Below are positions 53,148-61,018 of a stretch of 64,000 nt of DNA, piece by piece. Numbering within the stretch: the stretch's first letter is position 1; each line of letters starts with the position of its first letter. Below the pieces are notes generated by a model. It did not search any database, was not told where the DNA came from, and saw only the letters and a program-made list of their open reading frames with translations. This DNA is from Stakelama portus. Lineage in GTDB: Bacteria > Pseudomonadota > Alphaproteobacteria > Sphingomonadales > Sphingomonadaceae. Location of the stretch: the NCBI RefSeq assembly GCF_003171655.1, contig NZ_QFZL01000002.1, forward strand, positions 248,001 to 312,000, read 5' to 3'. Both the position numbers and the translations under genes were made by a program.

Positions 53148-53344
53148 TGCTGAGCGATTGGGAACTCTGGGCTTGTGCCAACCAGGTCCTGAAAACCCAT
53201 GGTGAGAATGCACCGCTTCATGTCGCCGAACAGATCGGCGCGCGCGCACTGGTTGAGGACAAGGCGGGCATCGCCACTTGGAAAGCCATCGCCAAACGCG
53301 TGGCAGAGCTGATGGGGAAGGATCGCCCGACGCGCCTCCAATAA
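53147..53344 (+). CDS. DUF6961-type small protein
   Basis: A 65-residue protein beginning LSDWELWACANQVLKTHGE with a pattern of VAEQIGARALVEDKAG and TWKAIAKRVAELMG. This matches the short DUF6961 family I know from sphingomonad genomes and plasmids. The ATG shares a base with the previous stop (TGATG), and the gene closes the S24 operon. Function unknown. Confidence 0.72.
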   Translation: MLSDWELWACANQVLKTHGENAPLHVAEQIGARALVEDKAGIATWKAIAKRVAELMGKDRPTRLQ

Positions 53345-53377
53345 GCCAGTATTACCTCAGCCACATCTCAATGCTGG

Positions 53378-53626
53378 TCAGCCTATCGGCGAGAGATCGC
53401 CCGGAAAGAGGGTGGGGTGAGGGCTTCTGGCGGCATTCCCCTCTCCTTCGATCTCCAAACCCTGCATCCGCTCGACCAGATGGCGTGCGAGATCGACACG
53501 CGCATTGCGCTGGGTTCGCGGATCGTCAGCGCCGAGCCCGACAAGCGTTGTTTCGGACGCAACCGCAAGCGCAACCTCGATATGCGTGAACAGGATTTCA
53601 TCGGCGATTCGGGACATAGTCGCCAT
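53378..53626 (-). CDS. Small hypothetical protein downstream of the relaxase
   Basis: About 82 residues from ATG 53626, or 79 from ATG 53617 (MSRIADEILFTH). RNARVDLARHLVERMQGLEI looks like genuine helical coding sequence. There is no clear ribosome site, and a LexA-type box ends only 3 bases upstream of the first ATG, so translation may start at the second ATG or the transcript may be leaderless. It follows traI on the same strand, 64 bases away. Family unknown. Confidence 0.5.
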   Translation of the reverse strand: MATMSRIADEILFTHIEVALAVASETTLVGLGADDPRTQRNARVDLARHLVERMQGLEIEGEGNAARSPHPTLFPGDLSPIG

Positions 53627-53628
53627 GA

Positions 53629-53643
53629 GAACAAAAACAGAAC
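53629..53643 (-). promoter_or_regulatory. LexA-type SOS box between traI and the small downstream gene
   Basis: Read leftward the site is GTTCTGTTTTTGTTC, again GTTC-N7-GTTC and GTTCT-N5-TGTTC. A TTGACT sequence at 53648-53653 lies upstream as a possible -35, but a -10 would run into the start codon. Of the four boxes it has the least typical position. Confidence 0.5.
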
Positions 53644-53689
53644 TAACAGTCAACCGGAGCCATGTGATCCCATGCGGATAGACGCTGCG

Positions 53690-56626
53690 TCAGATCCCGA
53701 TTTCGAAGGGCTTGGTGATCGAGCGATCGAGTTCGGGCGGCTCGCGAGCCGGTTCTTGCGAACGATCAGACGCCTTGCCCTTAGCCTGGCCCGTTGCTGC
53801 CGCATCGCGCAGCTGATTGACCGTTTCGAGTGCCGAGCGTTTCATTCCCGGATTGCGCTCAACTGCTGCTTCGAGCTTGCCCGCATTGTCGACAAACAGG
53901 GTTAGGCCGTCGCGCAGGCGGGTTATCGTCACGAGAAATGTCTGCTGGTTGGCAAGATTGCGTTCGCGGCTATCCATGACGGCGATCCCGCGGTCAGAGG
54001 TCAGGCCCTGCGCCATGTGCGCGTTGAGTGCGTAGGCCAGGTCAAGACGCTCGAGCATGGGGTCGCCCAGCCCCAGCCGCTGTTCGGCGCCAAGCGAGGT
54101 TTTCACCGTGACGCCCTTCGTATCAACCGCCACGATGCGCGCCTGATCGGCGTTGAGCAGTCCGCGCTTGTGATCCGTCGCCGTCCAGCGAATGCGGTCA
54201 CCATCGTGGATTTCTAGTGGGCGAACCTCAAACAGACGCAGCGGATCCTGCTCACCCTGCGGTCGCATCTGGCCCGGCCGGAATTCAAAGCGCTTGCCCC
54301 GCTCGTTCTGCAGCATCACGCGTTCGCGGGTGGGATCGGTTTCGATCACATCATAGCGGCCCTTCTGCAGCCCCTGCCCCCTTTGCCGGCGGTCGACTTC
54401 GAGCACCATGCCGGCCGCATAGCTGCGCGCATAGCGCATTTCCTCACGCGTCAGGTTGACGCGCGACAGCACAGTGAGACCCAAGGAACCCGGTCCCAAT
54501 TCGCCATTGGCCTTGAGCCCGATTTGGACTGCTTCATTCACCTGTCCGCGCAAGTTGCGACCCGAAGCATAAATCGCGGTCACCTCACGCTCAGCAGGCG
54601 AAAGCGATAGCCAGGCAGCCGCGGCGTCGACGGCAGCTGTATCACCTGAAGCGACGACATGCGGATCGAGATGCCGCAAGGCCTCGTCGATATTTCCGCC
54701 CTGCGCTGCATATTGAGCATCGCGCAGCGCCTTATCGCGGGCCCGGAGATTGGTGTTCATGATCGCCGTTTCGACGCCTGCCTTCTGCATGACGTCGAAG
54801 GGTTTGCCCGCATCGACAGCGCCCAATTGCTTCCTGTCCCCGATGCTGGCGAAGCGGTCGAGCTGAAGCAGGTTGGCGAGGCGCACCAGCTTTTCCTTGT
54901 CGGCATTGCCGACCATCGAGGCTTCGTCGAGTAGCACCGTGGTACCGCGCAGAGACGCGCGAGCTTCGGCAAGCCTCGCCTGGTCTGCTCCTTCCAGAAG
55001 GCCCTGATGTTGGCGTAGAAAGCGCGCGACCGTCATCGAGGGAATGCCGGTGTCACGTTCAAGCATCTGCACGAGGGTGTTCTGGACTGCTAGCCCGAGC
55101 ACGGACTTGCCTTCCTCGCGCAAGATGTCTGCAACAGGTTTGAGGACGGTACTCTTGCCCGCGCCAGCTACGCCTTGAATAGCGACAATCCGGTTATGCG
55201 AGGCGAGAAGCAGGCGCCCTGCCCCTTCCTGGCCAGGGTTCAAGGTCAGGCCGTATTTGAGCTGGGAGAGCGCCTGTAGCCGCTCTCCGGCCACATCGGC
55301 TTCGACCACGGCAGTTCCATGCCCGCGTCCGTGCTCGACGGCGGCGATGATGCGCTGCTCGAGCCCGATCGCATCGCGGGTTGTGACAAGATGCCGATCT
55401 GAACCCTTGCCTTTTTGCAGGTGGCCCTGGCGCAGCAACTGGTCGACGCGATGTTCGATATCGGCAAGAGTAGTGGGCAAGGCGAAGCCTAGCGCTGAGC
55501 GATATATCTCGGTCCGCGAGAACGCCGCCTCACGCTCGCCCAAATGCCGGATTGCCGATGCGACCGCATGAACGGCGGCGATCTGTTCGGGCGTCCGGCG
55601 CCCCATGTCGCGAGGCACAAGTGGGTCGCCCTGACGTAGCCCCAGACGCTCCGCGAAGGTCGCAGCCAAGAGGCGCGCCCGCTGACCGATCGATCGGACC
55701 GAATTTCCAATTCCGGAGACGGAGCCAATGTCGGTGGCGGCCCGTGCATTGGCCTGTGCAATGACAAGTCTCGGATCAAAGCCCAACTGTGCCGCTGCCT
55801 CGCGCCATTGATTCACGAGAACCTGGCGGTCTGCCACTGGCCCCTTATCCGCGCGGGTCATCAATGTGGCTGCATCCAATGCGGCCGGACCTTTTGCCTC
55901 CATGGTCGAGTATGCCTCGAGAATCTCGGTGCGGCGCGAACTGAAGGCGTCACGCACGGGTTTTGGGACGCCCACCGCTTCGAAATTGCCATGCTTGCCG
56001 TATTCCCCAACCTGGTAGCCGAGCTTCTCTACAGCCAAACGGAAGCGCGCCATGGTCATGGCATTGAGCAGCGTGTTGTGCTCCCAGATCTTGTCATTCC
56101 TCAGCGCTCGCCATTTGCCATCGGGTCCCTGGGTGACGTTGGCAACCACGGCGTGAAAGTGCGCGTTGGGCTCCTGATTGCGGTTTGTATCGTGCTGGAA
56201 AAGTCCGATCACGAGATTGCGTGTCGCGACCACCCCTTCCTTGCCTCGGACCTCCATGCGGGTTTCGGCGAGATTCTTCTCGGCCCAGGCCAGCGTCTCG
56301 CGGACGGCAGCGCCATAGGCATCGAGGATACGCGTGTCGCCGCCGACGAGGGCAAGGATGGACCAGCTCTTGGGCATCGAGAAAGTGAGGTCGGTGCCGG
56401 CGCGATGGGCCCTGTTATCGCTCCCGACACGGCTTCCACCGGGCAGCATGCCCTTGAGCACGGCCTCGAACTGCGAGGCTTGGATAACGCCTCGCAGGCC
56501 AAGCGTCTCCGCGCCTTTGCCAAGCCACTGGCCAGATCTCTCGGCATCGGCGCGGGTATAGTAATTGTCGGCGGCAAAGTAGTTGGCAGCGCCGCCAGCA
56601 GTGCGGACATTGGCTACAGAGAGCAT
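53690..56626 (-). CDS. traI: TraI/TrwC-type MobF relaxase-helicase
   Basis: 978 residues, shorter than F TraI (1756) and similar to R388 TrwC (966). The relaxase domain has tyrosines near residues 22-23 (AADNYYTRAD) and the histidine triad PNAHFHAVVANV near residue 157. The helicase domain has Walker A GVAGAGKST near residue 484 and Walker B VLLDEASMVG near 560. It nicks oriT, stays covalently bound to the 5' end and unwinds the strand for transfer. It lies downstream of traD in the leftward mobilisation operon. Confidence 0.95.
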   Translation of the reverse strand: MLSVANVRTAGGAANYFAADNYYTRADAERSGQWLGKGAETLGLRGVIQASQFEAVLKGMLPGGSRVGSDNRAHRAGTDLTFSMPKSWSILALVGGDTRILDAYGAAVRETLAWAEKNLAETRMEVRGKEGVVATRNLVIGLFQHDTNRNQEPNAHFHAVVANVTQGPDGKWRALRNDKIWEHNTLLNAMTMARFRLAVEKLGYQVGEYGKHGNFEAVGVPKPVRDAFSSRRTEILEAYSTMEAKGPAALDAATLMTRADKGPVADRQVLVNQWREAAAQLGFDPRLVIAQANARAATDIGSVSGIGNSVRSIGQRARLLAATFAERLGLRQGDPLVPRDMGRRTPEQIAAVHAVASAIRHLGEREAAFSRTEIYRSALGFALPTTLADIEHRVDQLLRQGHLQKGKGSDRHLVTTRDAIGLEQRIIAAVEHGRGHGTAVVEADVAGERLQALSQLKYGLTLNPGQEGAGRLLLASHNRIVAIQGVAGAGKSTVLKPVADILREEGKSVLGLAVQNTLVQMLERDTGIPSMTVARFLRQHQGLLEGADQARLAEARASLRGTTVLLDEASMVGNADKEKLVRLANLLQLDRFASIGDRKQLGAVDAGKPFDVMQKAGVETAIMNTNLRARDKALRDAQYAAQGGNIDEALRHLDPHVVASGDTAAVDAAAAWLSLSPAEREVTAIYASGRNLRGQVNEAVQIGLKANGELGPGSLGLTVLSRVNLTREEMRYARSYAAGMVLEVDRRQRGQGLQKGRYDVIETDPTRERVMLQNERGKRFEFRPGQMRPQGEQDPLRLFEVRPLEIHDGDRIRWTATDHKRGLLNADQARIVAVDTKGVTVKTSLGAEQRLGLGDPMLERLDLAYALNAHMAQGLTSDRGIAVMDSRERNLANQQTFLVTITRLRDGLTLFVDNAGKLEAAVERNPGMKRSALETVNQLRDAAATGQAKGKASDRSQEPAREPPELDRSITKPFEIGI

Positions 56627-56663
56627 CAGGTCTCACTCCGCCAGGCGGCGTCTGCCTCGTGCG

Positions 56664-59048
56664 TCACAGTTCAAAATCGCCGAGGTCGGGCCCCTCGTGC
56701 GATGGCTGATCCTGCTCGGGAACGCCGTCTTCGAGCATGAGCTTGCGGGCATCCGCATCTCGTTGGCGCTGGGCTGTCCGATCGACGGCTTGCGGCTTAT
56801 CCGAGTGCGGATTGGCCCGTGGCAAGTCGCTTCGGCGTCCCTCCTTCACGCTATTCGATGGATCCTTCTCATCGGGATGATCGCCTTTGCGGAGCGCCGC
56901 ATTCTTCGGCAGCAGCGGACGGGAGTTACGCGGCATTGCCTTGCGCTCTTCGGGCGACGATTTTCGCGGATGACCGGACTTACCTGACACCTTCCTGGGG
57001 TCGTCGGGAATGTCCTTCTGCGCCCGTTTCGCCGCCTGCTGGCGTGATTGCTTGGCATCCGCCTCGACTACCGGCTCTAGCGAAAGAGTACCTTGCTTTG
57101 GGACGACAGGCTTGCCTGCCCCGTCATCGTTCGACGAAGGATGTTCGCTCTGATTTGCTGGCGGATTGGCAGCTGTCTGGTCGCCCCCAGTTTCGCCTTC
57201 GGCTTTCCGGATTGGCTCTCGATCCTTGGCCCGACCGACGAAGACATGTGCGATTCTTTCCCGGTCTATCGGCTTCAAACGGACCGGCGCTGCAGGAAAG
57301 CCATCCGGGAATTTGATGAAGCCCGAGAGACGCGGCAGGTTCATCAACTGGTCGGGCAGCAGCAAAGGCTCGATATGCTTGCGCGGCGTCAGGCTGACGG
57401 CGTCGCGGGCATTGTTGTAGCCATAGGTGTAGCCTTCTTCCATGTCGCGAACCTGTCGATGCCCGATGAAGTCGGAACACCAGGTGGCCGTCTCGCGGTC
57501 TGCCGTACCGAGGATCAATTTGGTCCTGGCAAGCGATGCAAGCGTCATCGCCATGTTCTCACCGTAGACCTCCTTGAGCTTGGCATAGGCATGGATGCCG
57601 GTGACGATTGCACCGCCGAAATTGCGCGCCGTCTGCAGGCCTTTCTCGAGAGCGGGGAGCCGGTGAAGCGCACCCAGCTCGTCGATGAAGAACCAGCATT
57701 TGAGGTCCTTGGTGCGGGGCATCGTCATCAGCGTGTTCATCGCCGTATCGAGCCACAGTGTGAGAAGCTGCGCGCACACGCTCATGTCGACGTAGCGCGC
57801 GGAGATGAAGACCATCGAGCCACTTCTTTTGGCGTTAGTGCCTTCGTCGTCATGGGCGCCCTCCTCGATCCAGTCGCGGACCGAAAAGCGGCGCCCGGAA
57901 GTGGGCAGGAGCTTCAGCGCCTTGGCGTTCACGTTGAACACTGCCCGGATCGATTCCGCCATGCGCGCGGCTTCAGGAGCAGTTAGGGGATCAGCGATCG
58001 TGCCGCGCATCATGGCGTGGACCCGCGAGAGATCGGCAGTCATCAGTTCGCGGGCAAGCGCGGCATTGGTGCCCCGTCCTTCGGCCACCAGTTTGAGGCA
58101 GAATTCGACGAACAGCGCACGCGCTGCGACAACCCAGAACTGCGCCTCCCCGCCCCCGTCATGGGGGACGAGGGCTTCCGCTGCCGCCCAGAATTCACCT
58201 TCGGTGCGGCATTCGTCGAAGAGGCTCCATTGCGGACAGCGCGCGTCGAGCGGGTTCAGAATGATGTCCCGGTCGGCCTGGTAGAAGTGTTCGATGAAAG
58301 CGCCGGTTAGGTCGAATACGACGCAGCGCTGTCCCTTGGCGCGGGCTTCGGCAATCATGTCCGACATGGCGACTGTCTTGCCCATGCCGGTGGTCCCGAT
58401 GAGCATGGCGTGGCTCTGTTCAAGCCGCCAGGGATAGACGACCGTCGCAAGATGCGAGGGCCGGTATGGAAATGCCGCAGACAGTTCCTTGGGCGAACAC
58501 AGATGCCATTTCCAACCCATGGCGCTCGAAAGCTCTCGGGCTCGCTCGCGCTGGTTGTGACCGCGCAGTTCATCGACCAGTTCCGGTAGTGTCACGAGCA
58601 TGGCCCCGCGCTCATGTTTGCGCTCTTTCGAACGGCTGCCGAAGCGCGCTGCGAACCAGTAGAACAGCACGAACGCCGGCACGAGAAGCAAGGCCGAACG
58701 CACCAAAGCGTCGCCCAGCAAGTCCAGCAGATGATCCCACGCACGGATCACCGGCGGATAGGCATCGAGCATGATGATGGGGAGCTGGACGGTTCCTCCA
58801 AACCCCGTTTCGAGTGCGACCTGTTTGGCCGGATCGAACTCCATGAAGCCGTAGATGGCAGCATAAATGCGCATCCAGACGAGGTAGGCTTCGTGATCGC
58901 TCAGCCCTGCCGAAATGGTCCACCAGCTAGTCCAGGAAATGCCGATGGCGGCGATGATCAGCGGCCCCTTGAGGCCTGCTGCAAACATGAAGCTGAAGTG
59001 CCCGAGCAGCTGACTTCCGCGCGTGAAGTTGACGAGGTTACGCTTCAT
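56664..59048 (-). CDS. traD: TraD, type IV coupling protein
   Basis: 794 residues (F TraD is 717). Membrane helices lie near residues 20-50 and 100-125. Walker A GTTGMGKT is near residue 218 and Walker B WFFIDELGALHRLP near 450. The C-terminal 180 residues are charged and low-complexity. TraD is the hexameric inner-membrane motor that hands the relaxase-DNA complex to the secretion channel. The start ATG 59048 has GGGAGG five bases upstream and overlaps the preceding gene by 11 bases; a longer opening upstream is rejected for this reason. Confidence 0.95.
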   Translation of the reverse strand: MKRNLVNFTRGSQLLGHFSFMFAAGLKGPLIIAAIGISWTSWWTISAGLSDHEAYLVWMRIYAAIYGFMEFDPAKQVALETGFGGTVQLPIIMLDAYPPVIRAWDHLLDLLGDALVRSALLLVPAFVLFYWFAARFGSRSKERKHERGAMLVTLPELVDELRGHNQRERARELSSAMGWKWHLCSPKELSAAFPYRPSHLATVVYPWRLEQSHAMLIGTTGMGKTVAMSDMIAEARAKGQRCVVFDLTGAFIEHFYQADRDIILNPLDARCPQWSLFDECRTEGEFWAAAEALVPHDGGGEAQFWVVAARALFVEFCLKLVAEGRGTNAALARELMTADLSRVHAMMRGTIADPLTAPEAARMAESIRAVFNVNAKALKLLPTSGRRFSVRDWIEEGAHDDEGTNAKRSGSMVFISARYVDMSVCAQLLTLWLDTAMNTLMTMPRTKDLKCWFFIDELGALHRLPALEKGLQTARNFGGAIVTGIHAYAKLKEVYGENMAMTLASLARTKLILGTADRETATWCSDFIGHRQVRDMEEGYTYGYNNARDAVSLTPRKHIEPLLLPDQLMNLPRLSGFIKFPDGFPAAPVRLKPIDRERIAHVFVGRAKDREPIRKAEGETGGDQTAANPPANQSEHPSSNDDGAGKPVVPKQGTLSLEPVVEADAKQSRQQAAKRAQKDIPDDPRKVSGKSGHPRKSSPEERKAMPRNSRPLLPKNAALRKGDHPDEKDPSNSVKEGRRSDLPRANPHSDKPQAVDRTAQRQRDADARKLMLEDGVPEQDQPSHEGPDLGDFEL

Positions 59049-59370
59049 CGGAACCTCCCTCGCCGGTGTTTGCGGTGAGCCCGAGTTCCTTGCATTTGCG
59101 CGCGTAGGCGTGATGGGCTCGCTCACGCAGACCGTGATCGGCATGCCCTGCGAGAAGGGCATCAACGCCGACCATCGTGAACACCGATTGACGGCTGATG
59201 CGGTCGACCGATGTTTCGAGCTTCGATGCAAGATCATCATTTTCGCATGCCTGCGAAAGCAGCGACCGGATCCATTCGCTGACGCTGATATCGCGCCGGT
59301 TGGCTGCAGCACGAACCCGCTCAGCGAGCTCGACGGTGACATGCACTTGGAGAGATTTTGGCCGTGTCAT
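59038..59370 (-). CDS. Ribbon-helix-helix accessory protein of mobilisation
   Basis: A 110-residue protein from ATG 59370 (MTRPKSLQVHVTVEL). Residues 5-45 form a ribbon-helix-helix: a strand (LQVHVTVE), then ELAERVRAAANRR, then ISVSEWIRSLLSQ. It is most likely the relaxosome accessory factor that binds oriT and helps the relaxase (TrwA, TraM or TraY position). It is the first gene of the mobilisation operon, next to the promoter and putative oriT, and overlaps traD by 11 bases. Confidence 0.78.
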   Translation of the reverse strand: MTRPKSLQVHVTVELAERVRAAANRRDISVSEWIRSLLSQACENDDLASKLETSVDRISRQSVFTMVGVDALLAGHADHGLRERAHHAYARKCKELGLTANTGEGGSDEA

Positions 59371-59422
59371 GCACGGACTCCTTGTGGTCAGGAGCCCGGA
59401 ACGCACTGCGAAAGGCGTGTGT

Positions 59423-59455
59423 TGTCTAAATCAGAAATGAGAACATGTCAAGAAC
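59423..59455 (-). promoter_or_regulatory. Promoter of the mobilisation operon with embedded LexA-type box
   Basis: Read leftward, GTTCTTGACATGTTC (59441-59455) is a perfect LexA-type box and holds a perfect -35 hexamer TTGACA (59446-59451). After a 17-base spacer comes TAGACA (59423-59428) as a fair -10. LexA bound here would block RNA polymerase, so traD/traI transcription should be SOS-derepressed. The start codon of the first gene lies about 50 bases further on. Confidence 0.72.
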
Positions 59456-59538
59456 GCTCGTAATGCGCAGGAATGCGCCATTCTTGGCTGCTTTCAATCG
59501 AATCCGATTGACGAATTGGCGACTATTCATTTCTGATT
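59429..59538. repeat. Inverted and direct repeats of the oriT region
   Basis: A 12-base inverted repeat: AATCAGAAATGA at 59429-59440 and its exact reverse complement TCATTTCTGATT at 59527-59538. Between them are a palindrome TCAATCG-AATC-CGATTGA (59494-59511) and a direct repeat AATGCGC (59462-59468, 59472-59478). The left copy sits in the spacer of the mobilisation promoter, so a relaxosome protein bound to it could autoregulate. Confidence 0.65.
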
Positions 59539-59600
59539 GAGAAGCTGCCATTTTTGCAAGAATCCATCAACACGCTGTCTTTACGCTCTTTTTTACCGCC

Positions 59601-59640
59601 TCCCACTTGCGATTTGTCGCGTAGGGTGTGCACCTCTGTC
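59601..59640 (+). other. oriT: Candidate oriT nic site
   Basis: Here GCGA-TTTG-TCGC (59609-59620) is a short hairpin directly followed by GTAGGGTGTGC. In F the nic region is a hairpin ending in GC followed by GTGGGGTGT/GG, so GCGT(G/A)GGGTGTG matches in 11 of 12 positions (59619-59630). The site lies in the 441-base gap between the mobilisation operon and the next gene, as expected for an oriT of a MobF relaxase. The cleavage point, after 59629 by analogy, is inference. The rest of the gap shows no gene. Confidence 0.5.
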
Positions 59641-59811
59641 CCCAGCTTAGAGGGTAGATCCCAGTGTCATGACCTGCACGGGATCGGCGGTTTTGAAATC
59701 CCAGGACCAGGGGATGAAGACGATGCCGCTCGATTGCCGATTGTGTTAAAGATCGATCGAGTCCGCCGTCAGGAAGAATGGTGTCGCGGGCATCCTACCG
59801 GGAGCATGGCT

Positions 59812-60006
59812 ATGGCGGATGTAACACTGAGCGCGACACCCAAAGGCAATGGTTTCCAGGCAACCGTTACCTATTCAAGCGGCGTGTCGATCAGTTCGGC
59901 AGAAGCCTTTCCGACGAAGGCCGAGGCCATTTCAGCAGCGGCCATGAAGGTACTCGACATGCCCGATCGGCTGGAGGAATTCGATGCGTCTACCGCCGAG
60001 GTCTGA
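59812..60006 (+). CDS. Small hypothetical protein
   Basis: A 64-residue protein: ADVTLSATPKGNGFQATVTY followed by SSAEAFPTKAEAISAAAMKV. It looks like a small beta-alpha protein. ATG 59812 has GGGAG seven bases upstream; ATG 59806 is too close to it. It is the first gene after the oriT region and would be among the first DNA to enter a recipient if transfer runs in this direction. No family recognised. Confidence 0.55.
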   Translation: MADVTLSATPKGNGFQATVTYSSGVSISSAEAFPTKAEAISAAAMKVLDMPDRLEEFDASTAEV

Positions 60007-60061
60007 TGCTGCAGGGAATGCTCGCGCAATGCCTCCGGGAGCGACAAAACGGGACCCGAGC

Positions 60062-60099
60062 AAAAAGATAGGAGGAAGCCCTGACGGACTTCCTCCTTG
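60062..60099 (-). terminator. Intrinsic terminator of the 60109-60345 gene
   Basis: A 9-base stem AGGAGGAAG/CTTCCTCCT (60070-60078, 60089-60097) with a 10-base loop is followed, read leftward, by ATCTTTTT. It lies just past the leftward gene's stop. Confidence 0.7.
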
Positions 60100-60108
60100 T
60101 GTGTGGCA

Positions 60109-60345
60109 TCAGATTTCATCGCTCAGCTTTCCTGGCACTGTGTCGATGACCCGGTCCAGCATGGCCTTGGGCAGTGCGCCGTAATCGCCCTCATCGACCG
60201 CGATGTAACCTGCCTCACCATCGGTCAGGACATATTGGGTGAAGTAGCTGTGAAGGGACCGGGCATGAGCCTTGTCGAGTGCGGCAACGAAAGCTGCCTG
60301 ATCTGCCTGGAATGAACCCTGCGCGATATTCAGTGAAGCGTACAT
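60109..60345 (-). CDS. Hypothetical protein
   Basis: A 78-residue protein (YASLNIAQGSFQADQAAFVA, then TDGEAGYIAVDEGDYGALP). AGGAGG lies upstream of ATG 60345 at good spacing and a terminator follows the stop, so this is a complete single-gene unit. It is acidic and soluble. No family recognised; similar small proteins with unknown roles are common on sphingomonad plasmids. Confidence 0.65.
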   Translation of the reverse strand: MYASLNIAQGSFQADQAAFVAALDKAHARSLHSYFTQYVLTDGEAGYIAVDEGDYGALPKAMLDRVIDTVPGKLSDEI

Positions 60346-60458
60346 GATCTTTCCTCCTGATGTTCGATGCGTCGCATCAGGAGCTGCGAGGATGTGGGTG
60401 ACGGGCCGGGTCAGGGACCGCGCATAGCGCGGCCGCGAAGCGGCGATGGGGGAAACGA

Positions 60459-60484
60459 TTTTTGCCGGGCTTGCCCGGTAAAAA
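60459..60484. repeat. Inverted repeat in a 326-base gap
   Basis: TTTTTgCCGGGC and GCCCGGtAAAAA pair across a two-base loop. The T and A runs are within the stem, so it is not a standard intrinsic terminator on either strand. The gap 60346-60671 otherwise holds only the operator-like site at 60601. Confidence 0.45.
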
Positions 60485-60600
60485 TGGTGGGGCCCCGTCG
60501 TCCTTGACGCGGCCCCAAAGCCCGCATCACACTTGGCCTTTCTGCGAGAGAGACCTCTCCAACGTCAGCGTGAAAAGCACTGGCATCGCGGCAAAAACCG

Positions 60601-60611
60601 TTTTCCTACAT
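60601..60611 (+). promoter_or_regulatory. TTTCCTA operator upstream of the DUF6437-type gene
   Basis: TTTTCCTACAT matches 11 bases of the tra/XRE operator TTTTCCTACATCGAT. It lies about 60 bases before the start codon at 60672, a distance similar to that at traA. Confidence 0.45.
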
Positions 60612-60671
60612 GGCCCCATGCTGGCACTGTCGCGCGTGGAGGGGACCAACGGTCAGCGAAAGGACAATCTG

Positions 60672-60902
60672 ATGGCCAGGTCCAAACCGAGCGCGCGCAA
60701 TGCGCTCAAGAAACTGCGTGAACAGCGCGACGAACTCGATGCACAGGAGGCCAGGCTCCGAGATGAAGCAGCCGGCGAACTGGGCAAGGTTCTTCTCGAA
60801 TGCGGAGCCGAAACGATCGAACCTGCGCAATTGAAGCAGCTCATCCGCGCATCGCTCACCATCGGGATCGACGATGCTCTCAAGCGGCTCTCCCCCGCTT
60901 GA
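60672..60902 (+). CDS. DUF6437-type small protein
   Basis: A 76-residue protein: a basic N-terminus (ARSKPSARNALKKLREQRD), a central coiled-coil (ELDAQEARLRDEAAGELGKV), then LIRASLTIGIDDALKRL. I recall this as DUF6437, seen on sphingomonad plasmids. It looks like a small DNA-associated helical protein, but no function is known. The upstream TTTCCTA site suggests control by the element's own repressor. GC-rich inverted repeats (60914-60922, 60939-60947) follow its stop. Confidence 0.7.
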   Translation: MARSKPSARNALKKLREQRDELDAQEARLRDEAAGELGKVLLECGAETIEPAQLKQLIRASLTIGIDDALKRLSPA

Positions 60903-60964
60903 CACTTCAACCGCGGCGGGGCGTGGGCTCGATGCCCCGCCCCGCCGTTCACGACAGCGAGCAC

Positions 60965-60998
60965 AAAAAAGGCCCCGATGGCGCGAACCATCGGAGCC
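60965..60998 (-). terminator. Intrinsic terminator of ssb
   Basis: The stem GGCTCCGATGG/CCATCGGGGCC (read leftward, 60988-60998 and 60971-60981) is followed by TTTTTT at 60965-60970. It lies 20 bases past the ssb stop. Confidence 0.8.
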
Positions 60999-61018
60999 TT
61001 GTTGTTTGCGGGAGGCAC

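Noticed and set aside
60459..60484. Hairpin with T and A runs as a bidirectional terminator
   Set aside because: The runs pair with each other in the stem, leaving no trailing U run on either strand.
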